Shown: one piece after another, positions 27,199 to 39,134 of the stretch
Layout: every line of letters starts with the position of its first letter
Numbering within the stretch: the first letter of the stretch is position 1
Assembly: GCA_019400425.1 (NCBI GenBank)
Contig: JAFREE010000005.1
Coordinates: 1 to 64,000, forward strand
DNA length: 64,000 nucleotides
Direction of reading: 5' to 3'
Source: Hymenochaete sp. R1
Taxonomy: Eukaryota > Basidiomycota > Agaricomycetes > Hymenochaetales > Hymenochaetaceae
Notes under the pieces: generated by a model
The model's database searches: none
What the model was told of the DNA's origin: nothing
The model's input: the letters and a program-made list of their open reading frames with translations, nothing else
Program-made: the position numbers and the translations under genes

Positions 27199-29983
27199 GG
27201 CGAGCAGAAGGAGCAATTGTTAGGTCGGATGATGAGCAGGCCTAGGACGCGTACACACAGCGCGCAATAATAATCGCGAGCGAGGAAATTAAATCCGTTC
27301 CCACGCCGTATCTCTCATTTCTCTCTGTCCGTTCCACTTTCTCCTTGAGCTTCCTTGCGTTTCAACTTTCACTGTCTATCTGTGTTTTAAACACCCTCGC
27401 ACTCAAGAATTTGCGAGTTATTTTGGCTCCAATTTCGTTTTCTCAATGTGGTGTCGTCTTCGGAAACCTGTCTCTTGAACCTAGGCACGGACTTGAAACG
27501 GATTGGGTCTGGCGTTGCACCTACGAATCCTCACTTCAAGACCTACAACACCCCAGCTGAAGAAGAAGAAGGAAAGCTGTAACAAGCACGTTGTCGCCTC
27601 AAGCACTTAAGCGTCTCGCCTCGTCAACCTCTCAAGATGATCCATGTGAAACTTGTAAGACAAGCGTCATCGTTTGGACTTAGCAATGTCGTTCTACAGT
27701 CTATAAAGACATGGCTCCCCACTTACTTATGCACCGCAACTCGATACAAGTCAGCCTCCTCATGACAGATAAATCTAGAGCGATTCCACCAGATGGTACG
27801 ATTAAGATACGGCCTCCACAACCTCCACCCTTGGAAGGAAAGGTTGTGATTTCTCATGCACTCTTGAATAAGAGTGACATTTTGAAAGGTATGTGTCATT
27901 TGTATCCTGCAGATGCTAACGGCAGCTCATCGGGGTATATTATGCTCGCTACACTCCCTTAGCTCTTGAGGACAAAGGTAAGTTGAAACATCCGTACCAA
28001 TCGTATTCACTCAGATTCTTCCAAATTTGCAGCAAATCAGTACAGTGGTAGCTTTAAGGCGACAATAAGCCCTTATGGAACCCCATCCCGCAGACCAATG
28101 CCAGGGAAATGGGACCCTCGCATAGTCCAATGTGAGCCAGATCGAATAATCGATGAATTCAAAGATCTGTTTGCTGAACAGTGTTACACAGTCCAATTCA
28201 CACCAGATCAGGACAATACCACGTACAAGTCCGCCACATTTACGCATATATTCTCTGCCAGGGATATTGACAGTGCCAAAGTGCTCTCCGAATTTAGTAG
28301 CTGGAGCCCCTGATTGCTTAGCTCTGTACAAGCGTGTACACTGTCTCATACAATGAAATGTGGTCTGTTTCGATTTGATACCGCGGACGAAACCATTTGG
28401 TTTAGGAGTTTGCTTTGCTGTTCCAGATCTTCAAAACTGTGTACTGGATGGCTATAGTCGAGCGTAATAAATGGGTCTTATCAACGTTTAAGCAAAATGT
28501 CGATTTCCAATCTCAGGCGATGACGCGTGTGTAGGAAAAGATACGTTTGTAGCGATTACTAATGAATCGTCAATACGAAATGGATACAAAGGTGAATTCC
28601 TTCCCTATTGACTCCATACCCACTCTCTACTTATGGACTATACACTGATGTACTTCTTTCATTCAGGCCGTAAATGACGAGGCTCATTTTGAAGTCACAA
28701 GACCACCGTGACAAGGGACTACCTACCACAAAGCTGAGTTGTAAACAGAAGAATTTCATCATCGCGCGGTAGTTGATCAGTTTCTCGAGCCCGCGCCAGA
28801 GGTAGCGTTCTTATGACTGGAAAGACCCTTAATTCATGATGATACAGTGTCTCGAGAGTTCTCTTCGCGTCTCCCCGGTATCGGCACCAGTTAACCTCAT
28901 GAAACTTTAACCTAAGAAACATCCTTAGACTACTCGAGTTACAGGTGCACACAGTGTGAGTCTCCATTACGTCGACAGAGTCTCAGTCTTCGTATTTGTC
29001 TGACACCTGAAGGGCCGGTTTCCTGCGACTTTCCCTTTTACACTAGATTACAGTCATCGCTCAATACTGGGACGGCACACAAATCTTTTTTCTTGCGAGG
29101 AACCCTTTCTCTACTCTGGCTAAATGGTGCCCAATGGGTGGATGTAGGGAAAGCGGAAACAATTCTGGATTCGATTTTGCATACATGCAGACTTTAAAGT
29201 TCGTCGGAGGCTCGACGAATTCTCTCCGCTAGCCGACATCGAGGTTCGTGTAGAAGTATAGCAACTTTACGACATTTTGATGCTTCTATTCTCCCGTGTA
29301 TCTTCATTTCTTCGTGCTTCTTAAAACCGTTTATCCGCAGCTACAGGGGGTCAATATGTCATTAGTATCCCTCGCGGCGCATGATATATCAGGGCTCATC
29401 TAACTCATCACGGCGATGCTCAGTGAGCTCTGAAGCTATCTAGGCCTTTTGGGTAACATGCTCACAACATGCTTTTTTTGCCGTTGCGCCCATCAGTTTA
29501 CCCACGCCGAGGCCTTGCCGAGGAGCCTTTACGATTCCACCTTGTGCAGGCGCCTGCTGAATTTAATTGCGAAGTAAACGGTGTCTCTGTTCCGTCTATA
29601 GCTGGCTCATTCAAGTTGAGCAAAGATGAAAGTCAAGGACCCCGAATTGTGTGCATTCCAAACCAATCCGCATGATCACTTGGCCTCTACGTAGCCGACC
29701 TGATCGGCTCTGCCCCAGCGTTCTAGCAAGGGTCCAGGAGGTGGAAATAGTCGTATAAAGCTAACGATCCGATATGACATATAAGAGCGCGGACTCTTGC
29801 GCGGACTCAGACTGCTCGTCAAGTTCGATCCCAATATATGCTTCCTAAAGTATAGGTGCCGTCAGCATCACTCTCACAGCCTTCTTAGCAGGTAAGTCAA
29901 GATCGACACTATAACCACTTCTATTGCTGAAAAACCCATACCAAAGTACTGGGATTTCCAAGCAAACAGAACCTCCCGGATCT
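27199..29983. other. Gene-poor interval with a doubtful small ORF region
   Basis: About 2.8 kb. The first 400 bases should contain the naa15 promoter. Between about 27711 and 28313 on + there are open stretches (one ends PEVSSWSP-like at 28313, another holds IRPPQPPPLEGKVVISHALL) separated by intron-like gaps, but I could not join them into one convincing protein. From 28350 to 29980 I see only short, frequently interrupted frames, which looks like decayed sequence. Confidence 0.4.
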
Positions 29984-30526
29984 ATGGCTACCACGGCAGA
30001 CGAAATAGACGGACCGGTGACGATGGTCATCAACGTAAGTCTTTTTACTGTTTTGGTCTCAGAACTCGTTCAGAAAGAAAATAAGCCGAAGATCAATCTC
30101 ATTTTCTCTTGTTGTTTAGTCTAAGCTCGCCGATGAGCACTTCTGGGAGAACTGTAGGTGGTACGAGGGTCTTATTGAGAGGCAGAAGAAGGGCGAGTTT
30201 CCAGGACTACTCAATATTTTGCACGCAAGGGGTGATACTTGGTGCACGGTATGGGAGACATTCGAGAACGCCGAGGCATGCATGAGGTGCGTCCTCATGT
30301 ATCATGCTTTTTCATACGCCCAGACAGCTGACGAAGGCTGCCTCGTGATGGATAGTTTCATCAGCTGGCGTTTAGAGCAAAGAATGAAGCATTTGAATGA
30401 AGCGCATCTTGAGGTTTGGGGCTCCTACTTTATTGTGTCAGAGTCATCTCACCGCAGTGATAGCAGATACCGAACAATCCTGATATCAAATTCTTCCCGG
30501 CAAGAGAAGAGTTTCGGCGGAAGTGA
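29984..30526 (+). CDS. Small tandem-family protein, copy A (probable dimeric alpha-beta barrel)
   Basis: Exons 29984-30034, 30120-30286, 30356-30413 and 30467-30526 give 111 aa. The protein begins MATTADEIDGPVTMVIN and continues with a helix, the motif KKGEFPGLL, a strand WCTVWETFENAEAC (Cys71) and an ending with NPDIKFFPAREEFRRK. Size and strand/helix order suggest the ferredoxin-like, dimeric alpha-beta barrel fold (as in ABM-type monooxygenases and EthD-like proteins), but I could not confirm this. No signal peptide. It is the first of three copies with identical exon sizes and phases. Confidence 0.7.
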
Positions 30527-31430
30527 AGGAGGTGCTTACTTAGTATCTGGACGGTACTGTGGCTATCATGAACCTCGACCTTATATATTTGGGCGGTCCT
30601 TTCATTTTCTTTGTGTTCATATATAATCGTCGGTGAAACATGTGTCTAGAACATATTTGTTTGCTTTTGTGCTTGAGCTGCCTTTAAAATGTATGCATAG
30701 GCTCTATCGTCCTCAATGATTCTGTCCACACCTCGATGAGTCATAGAATTATGTCATCCTTACCCAATTTTTTCCCTTTTTCGTCTCATTGGCGCGTCTG
30801 CGTTTTCGATTTGCTCTTCTTCCTCGAACCATAACGTTGGCTCCTCGCGGCGCATTTTGGAGTCGCGAGCGCCCCAGTTACGTTCACTGGTACCTCTTAT
30901 CTGACATGTCCCTTCAGTATCAACGAGTGACTGATATGATCCGTGAAGTCGTTTCAGCGGCAACTTCTTTTAACACTCTCCAGATACATCTCCACGATGC
31001 ACCGATTTCTACGGTCTCCGAACTGCCCGCAGTCTCAGCGAAACTTGTTCATCTCATTTTCCCTTACGCCTGTGAACTCTGAAGAGGGGTTTTCCGGATG
31101 AATCTTAACCGCTTGCTGTAATCCGCTTTTTAGGTTGTTCCCGTCCTCGCTAGATTCTGCAAAGCTTCCATTGGAAATGCGTGCAGTAGTCATAGTACTA
31201 AGTAGACCATCATTTTACATGGTTGGGTCAATATTAACGTTCCCCGTATCATGAGCACTTTTTCGCCGTCGCCCCCTTCTTCAAACGCTTGCCTTCTTTT
31301 TTCATTGACCGCCATCGGAACGCTGTAAGACGCAGCTAGCTGACAACAGATAATCCACGCACATCGCCATCGTTCTAGGAGCCCGACGGCCTATATACCC
31401 TAACACTTAACACGCGAATAATCCGAAGAC
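30527..31430. other. Spacer between copies A and B
   Basis: About 0.9 kb. An open frame at 30789-31082 (+) contains SFNTLQIHLHDAPISTVSEL, faintly reminiscent of F-box/LRR proteins, but it is short and has no exon partners. I do not call it a gene. Confidence 0.4.
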
Positions 31431-31994
31431 ATGGCTAGCAGCTATAGGGACATCGATGGCCCAGTGACGATGGTACTGAAGGTGAGGTCCTCGAGTTTAT
31501 ATGACGGACTCGTCGACGGCAATGTACTTATTTATGCAATCTCGGCTCGCCTCGGATTCAACTGTACTCCCAACTTGCCTTCGGGATAGTCCAGGCTTAA
31601 GCCTGAATGCGTACAGGAAGCTACCGGCTGGTATATCGGCATCCAAGAGCAATTCAAGAGGGGCGAAATACCGGGATTGCTTGAGCTACGGGTGGTGTTT
31701 TTGGGCGATATGAAGGCGGTTTGGGAGACGTACGAGGATGCGGATGCGTGCGAAAGGTGTGTTGGAGCTAACACGTTCATTGGACTCTGTTTACTGAATG
31801 ATGACTATTCCGGCGAGCCAGGATATATGTAACGAGATTTGAGTCACTGAAACAAAGGTATCATGAATGGCACGTCGATGTGCGTGATTTCTCTATCTCT
31901 TCCCCGAGTAAGCTTGGCTTATTGTTCGCAGGAAGAAGATAACCCGGATGTCAAGTACTTTCCTGCACAAAGTGACTTAGTCCGGAAGAAATAA
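31431..31994 (+). CDS. Small tandem-family protein, copy B
   Basis: Exons 31431-31481, 31590-31756, 31822-31879 and 31932-31994 give 112 aa. The start MASSYRDIDGPVTMVLK differs from copy C by only a few residues. The body has LKPECVQEATGWYIGIQE, KRGEIPGLL, AVWETYEDADAC (Cys71), RYHEWHVD and an end EEDNPDVKYF. Exon lengths 51/167/58/63 match copy C exactly and copy A except for the last exon (60). The short first exon always encodes the same GPVTMV strand. Function unknown; see copy A. Confidence 0.75.
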
Positions 31995-33925
31995 CGAAAA
32001 TAAAGACTTGTATTTTTGTACCGCGAAGATGCTCAATCCAATCTGATCCCACGTTTATTGCCGGCTTCAGCAGCACAATTGTCCAATGTATCTATAACTC
32101 TCAAGAAATCGTTCAAGATCAAAGATTGATCACAAGGTAAACTCAATGAACTTCGGACGTTCCTCCTCTCTTTCTCTCTTCAACACCCCGAAGATGTTGC
32201 TCAAGCAAGTTCGAAGTTTATGTCATAAGGTAACGAAATCTGAAACTAGCGAGTATTTCAATTGGAATACATTGTGCCCACGGTCAACGAGGGCTTATCT
32301 GATGCTGATGCTTCTCTTGGATATAGGCTCGGAGATGGGATACAAGCGCAACGCTACGATGACTTGACCTTCAAAGATAGGGTAAAAATTCTACGTATGT
32401 GCTCAATCACTACGTAATTTTTCAATTCGGTTTGCCATATGAATGGATATCAGAAGCTCGAGGTTATTTTTAATCCCACCGAACGTGGCACCCTCCCCTG
32501 CGGTAGAATTCACATCTAAAATCGTTGAAGGCTACTCAAATATCCTACTCTGACGGCAATTGACTTGAATGGGTCCTCAGTTCACTTCAATTTTAGGTAC
32601 CACGACTGAACTTGGTGCCATGGTGGTTTCACTTTCTCCGATCCTTGAACTTGAAGCAGCCTCTCTGTTTTCTTTTTCCGCGAGGGGACTTACGCCACGC
32701 AATTGCTGTAAGGAAGGTTTCTATTCTGATTATCGTCGACTACGTTGTAAACCTTACTCCCCTCAAGAGAGGTGAAGCACATTCCCGCTCGGCTCTCGCG
32801 TTTTTACTCCGGTGTGTCTCATTATTGTTTTCTTTTGGAATCGTCCCCGAGGGTGAACAACATTACCTTCCGTGAATGCGGTTCTTCGTGGTAGATATGC
32901 GACTTGAAGCTTATCGATTTCGTGGCAGAAGTGTAACCAAATAATAGCTACAAACGGACGCCTATACAGGCTGCCATTTCAGTTGCTAAGATTCCTCCTA
33001 GGCGTGTTTTCTTTCATTTACCACCTCAATTCTGCTCGTACGAGCCCTAGTACAGAGTCCCATTAATATATTAGATAAGTTGCAACAGCAAATCTCGCAT
33101 GTTTTAGTTCTGTACTAGTTAGCCGTATCGCCCGTTCTAACCGAGCTCGGGCTCTGACAATGATCCCTTCATGTTCCCTTTGTTGCACTCTTACATCTTC
33201 AAGCAAACAGTCTGAGCACTTCGAACTCCGGTGGCGTTATTTACACATGTTTCTTGAAAAAACTGTCTTACCTCGATAAACGAAGAGAACAGCCCTTGAG
33301 TCGAGTCGCGTAAGATGCCGTGCATAAATCTCAGGTGATTCGATTAGGGGCTCGGATGCGCTCATTTGCTCCTTCAGGTACGCTGTTGCACGAAATGAAG
33401 GCGCCGGTGGACGCAGCGCTACGCTTTGCTGGAAGGCTCTGATTTGGGCAAATGGGATCGGGTGGTCGGCTAGAATGTAATACGCTATCGAGGCCAGCAT
33501 CTGCAAAGCAAAGGGAGATGAACTTGAAAGAACTAGACCTCCTCGAAAGGTATTCACCCGTTGTAGTCTTTTAGATCTGAGATTCTAAAGATACTCCGTG
33601 TGTCTAGGGGGGGATCTGTGCCGACCTAGCAGTGCGCTATAACTATTTCGTCCCCGAGACGTCGGAGCGACGTGACCACTGACCAGCGCGTCCGTTGGTT
33701 CTTCCACCTTGCTGCGTCTGTCTGACCCTCCGAGTCAAGTTGCCGACTGGCGAGAACATCTCACCTTTCTCCCTTTGTTCGTGCGCTCTACTACGACCAA
33801 AGGCCCCTTTCCCCGTCGCCTTTAGGCTGTTGAGCTCGACTCGAGCTCCATCTATCTTGTGACCACGGAGGCTTAGGCGTTGCGTACTTGATTTTCACCA
33901 AGCCGACAGTGTGTAGTTTGCTTCA
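31995..33925. other. Spacer between copies B and C
   Basis: About 1.9 kb. A 106-codon minus-strand frame at 33237-33557 has no recognisable domain. The rest is broken in all frames. I searched for further copies of the GPVTMV exon and saw none. Confidence 0.4.
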
Positions 33926-34493
33926 ATGGCATCCAGCTATCAAGACATCGAAGGACCTGTGACGATGGTTTACCACGTACGTTGTTGCCCATAAGTTCTT
34001 CCAGGTCGACTCGCCGTATGCTCACCTCCGTCTCATGCTGTATCGATTCTTCGTCTTGTTTTTCCTACTTGATTGGTGCAACAGTTCAAAGTGAAACCCG
34101 AGTACATTCCCGCGGCATATAAATGGGCAGACGACCTCAGTATTGCGTGCGAAAAGGGAGAGGCTCCGGGAGTGCTGGAGGCACGTCAGGCAAGGACGGG
34201 AAATCTGTGCACGCTCTGGCAAACATTCGAAGACCGAGAAGTGTGCCACAAGTGCGTACACTCTTTTCTTTCCTCCGGCGATGCAGAATCGAATGATACG
34301 TCGACAGTGTATTCACTACATGGCATACAACCTGGCTCAAGTCTTTCCATGCCTGGCATGTTGAAGTGCGTTTTCTCAGTTATTCCTCCACGATCCTATT
34401 TTTTCCTACCACTCTGATCGTCTAAAGCAGGAAGAAAACAACCCAGACGTCAGATTCTACGAGGCAAGAAAAGACTTGTTCGACAAAAAATGA
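33926..34493 (+). CDS. Small tandem-family protein, copy C
   Basis: Exons 33926-33976, 34085-34251, 34308-34365 and 34431-34493 give 112 aa. The start MASSYQDIEGPVTMVYH is followed by FKVKPEYIPAAYKWADDL, EKGEAPGVLEARQ, LCTLWQTFEDREVC (Cys71), SFHAWHVE and EENNPDVRFYEARKDL. The pattern of strand, amphipathic helix, Pro-Gly turn and strand pair is what I would expect of a half-barrel of the dimeric alpha-beta barrel superfamily. Conserved across copies: D-G/E-G-P-V-T-M-V, G-E-x-P-G-(L/V)-L, W-(E/Q)-T-(F/Y)-E, Cys71, and N-P-D-(I/V)-(K/R). Confidence 0.75.
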
Positions 34494-35940
34494 GATATTT
34501 ATCCCGATTTTCTCCCTGTGAATGCCTTCTTTTCTTTCCTTGTTTTCGTTATCGCTCCTGCTGCAGGTTTTCCCGGACGTTGAAATGGACGGTAAAGAAA
34601 CGCTGTTTATTGTGGACATGTACCTGTGCATTCATTTCTGAGCAACTCATCTTCTCTTCGACAATTTCAGGCGAAGAATGCACGTGTCGTCTGTGGAAGT
34701 TAAGGAATTCTGATCCCCCGATGGGCCGCTGCGGGTCCTCGTCGGGTTCAAATATTCCCTCCTTTGACTTTCAAGACACGTTGTAGCTGCTGTAGTCCCT
34801 GGAGCCTAGGCCGATTCACTACCGAAATGGCAGCAAACTGTGTAATTGCCGCAATGTTCATAGCTTTCCTGGCATCAAGCTTTTTTCAAACTCTTTGCAC
34901 GTTCCCTTTCTTCACGACTCGGACATGCGTGTTCTGTATGGTCTGCCTCGCATCTTCCGCATTCTGGCTCTTCTTTCCAGAAGATGGATCAGGAAGAGCA
35001 GGTGGATTAGCTTTCCGTGTGGACCAATCGCTTGTATTTTGGATCGCGCAGCATGTCCTGCATTCGATATCTCGAAGTTCGCTTGATTCCGACTTCTATC
35101 TCAACTTCCAAACAGTTCGGCAAAAACACTCAAAGATCATATCTGTCCAATGAGCTGAACGAAGGCTAGTATTCACTGGAAGTGCACGGCTCACCTATAC
35201 GCTTTTCATAATACTATTGGTATACTACCTATCGCTTTCAAGTTCTCTTTTCCGAACATTCCTTCAGATCTCTACGAAACCTTCCACGATTTACTCGGGA
35301 ATGTACGGTTGCTCGAGCCATAAAAACTAGGATATGTGCTGTCATATGAGTAAGTCGTAGCAATTTCCTTTCATTTCCGGTGTCAAGCTCCATGCTCTTT
35401 AACTTAATAATACTAGGGAAAGTCTATCTGCCTTGCTCAAACCCCACGAGGCCAAAGCATCTGGATTTTTCTTTTGCTGAGGAGCAGAATCTGTGCTGAC
35501 ATTTGCCATGTCGAAAAAAAAGCCAAGAGTCTACTGATTTTTTCTATGAGATAGATAATCGGAGAGCATGATCTTAACACAACCTTTCTTACACGAATCA
35601 TGCACACCTCACCGTGACGTCGGAGGGCATGATAGTTCCGTGGTTGTGGTTGTATGCAAGCGAGGGGGAAAACATGCCACAGATTGCGCAAGCAAATACT
35701 CTCAAATTTCTACCGTCCATCTTTTTGGTATTTTCAACATAATGTTGCTCCTACAAGGCTTTATGGATTTCGAGTTGTCTGTACTTGCATATAAATAACT
35801 CCGCTGGCTACGCAAGATGACCAGCTGATCGCCCCTCTGGGCGAATCAGAAGAAGGCGTGGCAAACATTACCAAACATATGGCATACATATACCAGTAGT
35901 ACTCTGACTCTGACTCGAAGGCAAGCTCTTGAGTTTGACC
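34494..35940. other. Gene-poor interval
   Basis: About 1.4 kb. A 129-codon + frame at 34764-35153 includes a hydrophobic run (VIAAMFIAFLASSFF), but it has neither intron partners nor homology I recognise. The last few hundred bases should include the promoter of the next GNAT gene. Confidence 0.4.
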
Positions 35941-36841
35941 ATGGCGTCCAATTTGCAGCCTCCGTATGACCCTAACCACGTATTTCCCGTTAAAGACCTT
36001 GAAAATGATCGTGTTAAATTGACGTTCTTTATCGTGAGTCTGCTTGAATTTGAACTTAAATACGTTCGAGCTTAATCTATGCGCGTTTTTGCTCATTATA
36101 GCCATCTTTACATTCAAAAGAATTCTACGACGGGATGAAAGACCATCCTGATGCATGGAAGTACTGGGCCCAGGGACCCTACAACTCCGCCGAAGAATTT
36201 TCTCAAGACTTCGTCGAGAATGTGATGCACAAGGATCGATCGAAAGTGTTATTCGTCGTGCTTGACAAGACAGGTCTGCTTTTGAATTGATATATTTTAA
36301 GCCGAGCCAGTTTGTCTCTAAACTCATTCATGATAAATCTTACTTAGTGGGGGCAAAGCCATCCGTCGCAGGTTGCATGGGCTTTCTCTTCTCCGACGTC
36401 GACTACCAAAGCACAGAGATAGGATACATTATGATTCTTCCAGCTTTCCAACGCACTCACGTCTGCACGAACGCTGTCGGGCTACTCCTACATTATTGCT
36501 TGGAGCTCCCGACATCAGTACTACATCTGGCACCTTCTGATGCAGACCGCCGACAACGCTTTGGTCCCGGATTGGGACTTCGACGCGTTCAATGGCAGGC
36601 GCATGCGGACAACGCTCCTTCGATAGCCACTGCTGAACGGATCGGCTTTCGGAAGGAGGGTATTTTTCGATGGGATCGTATTGTACGCGAAGATAAACCA
36701 GGTCTGAAGGTACCGCCCCATCGAGCAGCGCTGAATGCCGGTTCTTCTCGGTGGACATGTCGCCTATCTATTTGTTGGGACGACTGGGAAGCAGGAGTAC
36801 GCGAGAAGGTGCAACAGCAGATGGACCGAGTCAAAGGTTGA
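35941..36841 (+). CDS. GNAT-family acetyltransferase, RimJ/RimL-like
   Basis: Exons 35941-36033, 36102-36273 and 36348-36841 give 252 aa. The N-terminus MASNLQPPYDPNHVFPVKDL leads into the first GNAT strands. The fold continues with VAGCMGFLFSDVDYQSTEIG, the acyl-CoA-binding segment YIMILPAFQRTHVCTNAVGL, then LGLRRVQWQAHADNAPSIAT and AERIGFRKEGIFRWDRIV, all typical of the RimJ/RimL-like small-molecule or protein acetyltransferases widespread in basidiomycetes. It lacks the long disordered tail of the two GNATs at 18.6-23.4 kb and belongs to a different branch. Substrate unknown. It is convergent with the LanC-like gene, 128 bases apart. Confidence 0.85.
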
Positions 36842-36969
36842 TTGTGTACAAGGCTGAAATGTATATCTATCGTACATTACAATACAAAGTTACAAAGATG
36901 TTGAAATGAGATCATAGTATACAAATGTAGTGGTACAATTCTGCCGTTGCGATCATTGACCGGTAGTTT

Positions 36970-38663
36970 TCATAGTAGTCCGTGAGCACCAAGGCCCCCT
37001 AGCCCGGGTATACCTAAGACTTTTGTCTCCTCTACCACGCTGGTGGTATCTTTCTCTGCGAGATAATCACGGATGATAGTGCATGCATCTAGCCACGCGC
37101 AAACCGCGCCAGCCAACCCTTCGAACAGTGAGAATGGATGGTCGGGCATCCGGAATGGCGAAGGGGCTTGATCTGGATTTATTAGAGGTGGCAGTCGGGT
37201 TGAGTGGAGGAGCATTGCGAGTGCTCGTGAAAATGCAATATTCCCGTTGGAAGAACTGTGTTTCAAAATAGCAGTCAATTACAAACATCCGGTCAAGACC
37301 AACTTATTCGAATACTTGCCCTTTCTGTAGGAAGCCTTGGAGCAAAAGGGGCCATGCATTTCCAGTCACACCATGGCATAAGCTTACTCCTTTGAAAACA
37401 AGACCTTCTTTCCAAATACATTCGCCCGCCATTCTTTCTGCTTCGTCCCAATCCGACTGCCATTCCTCGGGAAATCGCCTCCGAAACGTCACAAGGAGCA
37501 AGAGAAATCCTGGTGCTCCGTGACAGATTTGAACGAGATGATATGACCGTTGCTTCTCTGGGAGCGAAGAAGGCAAATGTCCACCACTCTGTTTCACGAA
37601 TGCACAAAGCGACGAGATGCAGTACGAAATGGGTCGTATATGGGGCTGAATGAGGTCCCGAGGCGCTTGAAGGAGGACTGTCAAAATCCCAGCTACGAAT
37701 TTGAAAAAGTCCTAGAGTCAAGACGTTGATTTCGGGAGGAATAAATGCATTCCGCACCAACACCATGCACACTAATTCGAGGCATGAGCTCAAGCAAACG
37801 ATAATTTAAAGATAAAGTAACTTACGCTCCTAGATAATTTTTACCGTGCCATTCCCACATCAACGGGAGACAACTTCCATTATGTGTTCGGTCGTACAAG
37901 ACCGCTCCTGTGTTCCCATTAATAATTATCTTATCAACTAATAGTTCAATCGCCTTCCCAACCACACGTTCGATATCCGCTCGCCTCTCCACGCCCACTT
38001 TTGCGCCGTCTGAGAGCCAAACTCTCAGATTAATAAGTGCCCAAAGCAGTCCCGCTCTTCCGTAGAGGACCTCGTCCCCACCAAGGCTCGTGTCCTCAAC
38101 GGCAACTTTCCGAGCGCATCTCAGTGTTTTGATAGCGGCGCGCCACGCCTTACTTTCCGTCCTGGCACTTTTACCGAAGTTCATTGCAGGGAAGCCAAGG
38201 GAAGAGAGGACGTGTACGAGCGCAGGTCCCGCTGATGAATCCAAAGGGGAGAGTCTCCCGGCTTTGAGGCTGTGGCCCTTCATCGATGTATCTGGAAGGA
38301 GTTTGGATATCAGAGCAGGAATACGTGTGCGAAACGTGCGAGAGAGGGTCGGTTCTAGCCCAGCCGCTTCGTATTGGATGGAAAGACGCAAGAACATCAG
38401 AGCAATGCCTGTACCGCAGGACAAGATTTGAGTTTCAGCCGCACGCAAACGCCGGTACAGTGCATACCAGAGTCTCCTACGTATATGTGCCCGATCCGTG
38501 AAGAGTAAACTGCATTTTCATTCGCTGCTCGCTCAGACAAATCAGCAAGCAACTGTGCCGAAGATGCAATGGCAGACTGAAGAGCTGACAGTGTATTTTT
38601 CAGGCTTTCCTCGTCGAGAGGAACGGGTAACAGATTATTTTGCAGAAAACGAGGCTGCGTCAT
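36970..38663 (-). CDS. LanC-like protein (eukaryotic LANCL family)
   Basis: Five exons on the minus strand: 38468-38663, 37826-38408, 37758-37771, 37320-37692 and 36970-37255, giving 483 aa. The seven-helix toroid signatures are present: YVGDSGIALMFLRLS, LYGRAGLLWALINLR, WHGKNYLGAVHGVAGILTVL (the GxxHG element, completed by a 14-nt exon), ICHGAPGFLLLL, SLCHGVTGN and PDHPFSLFEGLAGAVCAW. The Cys in ICHG and the Cys-His in LCHG match the zinc ligands of LanC/LANCL. LANCL proteins bind glutathione and add it to dehydroamino acids in proteins; that role is inferred here. The fourth intron appears to use a GC donor (GCAAGT). No lantibiotic-type precursor or dehydratase gene is nearby. Confidence 0.88.
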
Positions 38664-39134
38664 GATGGGGGGTGGGGGGAAAGGTTGACGCCAGTGAAAG
38701 AATGTACGTATCCGCGCGGGCCCATGTTTTTTCTTAAACTTAGCCGGGCCTTTTACTCAAACATTTTCAATGACGCGTGTAGGTGTCATGCAGTGCACTT
38801 CCCGAGATAAAATGAAAATACATCATTGCTCCCGAGAGAATTCTCACCATGAAGTCACTACTCGACCTCATAATATTAATATAACAAATGCATTGCGAAC
38901 AAAATGACAAAAGACAGCTGCAGAAGCAGGAGGACACAAGTGAAACACAACCTCGAGTGATTCCAGAATGGGATTTGAAAGCACAAAGCAATGTAAATGT
39001 AAACATACATAACTTGAGATAAGATGAGACCAACAGGAAAAAAAGTTTACTATAAAACAGGGTTTAGAATATCGAAAGGTAGAAAAGGGAGCGGGTCATG
39101 AGTACGTGAGTATCGTTAACATATATACTTTGTT
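38664..39134. other. Intergenic, LanC-like gene and pds5
   Basis: About 470 bases, holding the LanC-like promoter and the pds5 3' end. No other gene seen. Confidence 0.5.

Noticed and set aside
29823..29835. GTTCGATCCC resembling a tRNA T-loop
   Set aside because: No matching acceptor or anticodon stems could be folded upstream; probably coincidental.
30789..31082. Possible F-box/LRR-like fragment
   Set aside because: Resemblance is limited to one short hydrophobic pattern and the frame has no flanking exons.
33237..33557. 106-codon minus-strand frame in the small-gene array
   Set aside because: No domain, no splice partners and low-complexity neighbours; not enough to call a gene.
29984..38663. 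Bacterial-style RiPP/lantibiotic cluster built around the LanC-like gene
   Set aside because: Eukaryotic LANCL proteins are housekeeping proteins. There is no dehydratase, protease or precursor with a leader peptide, and the small proteins look like folded domains.
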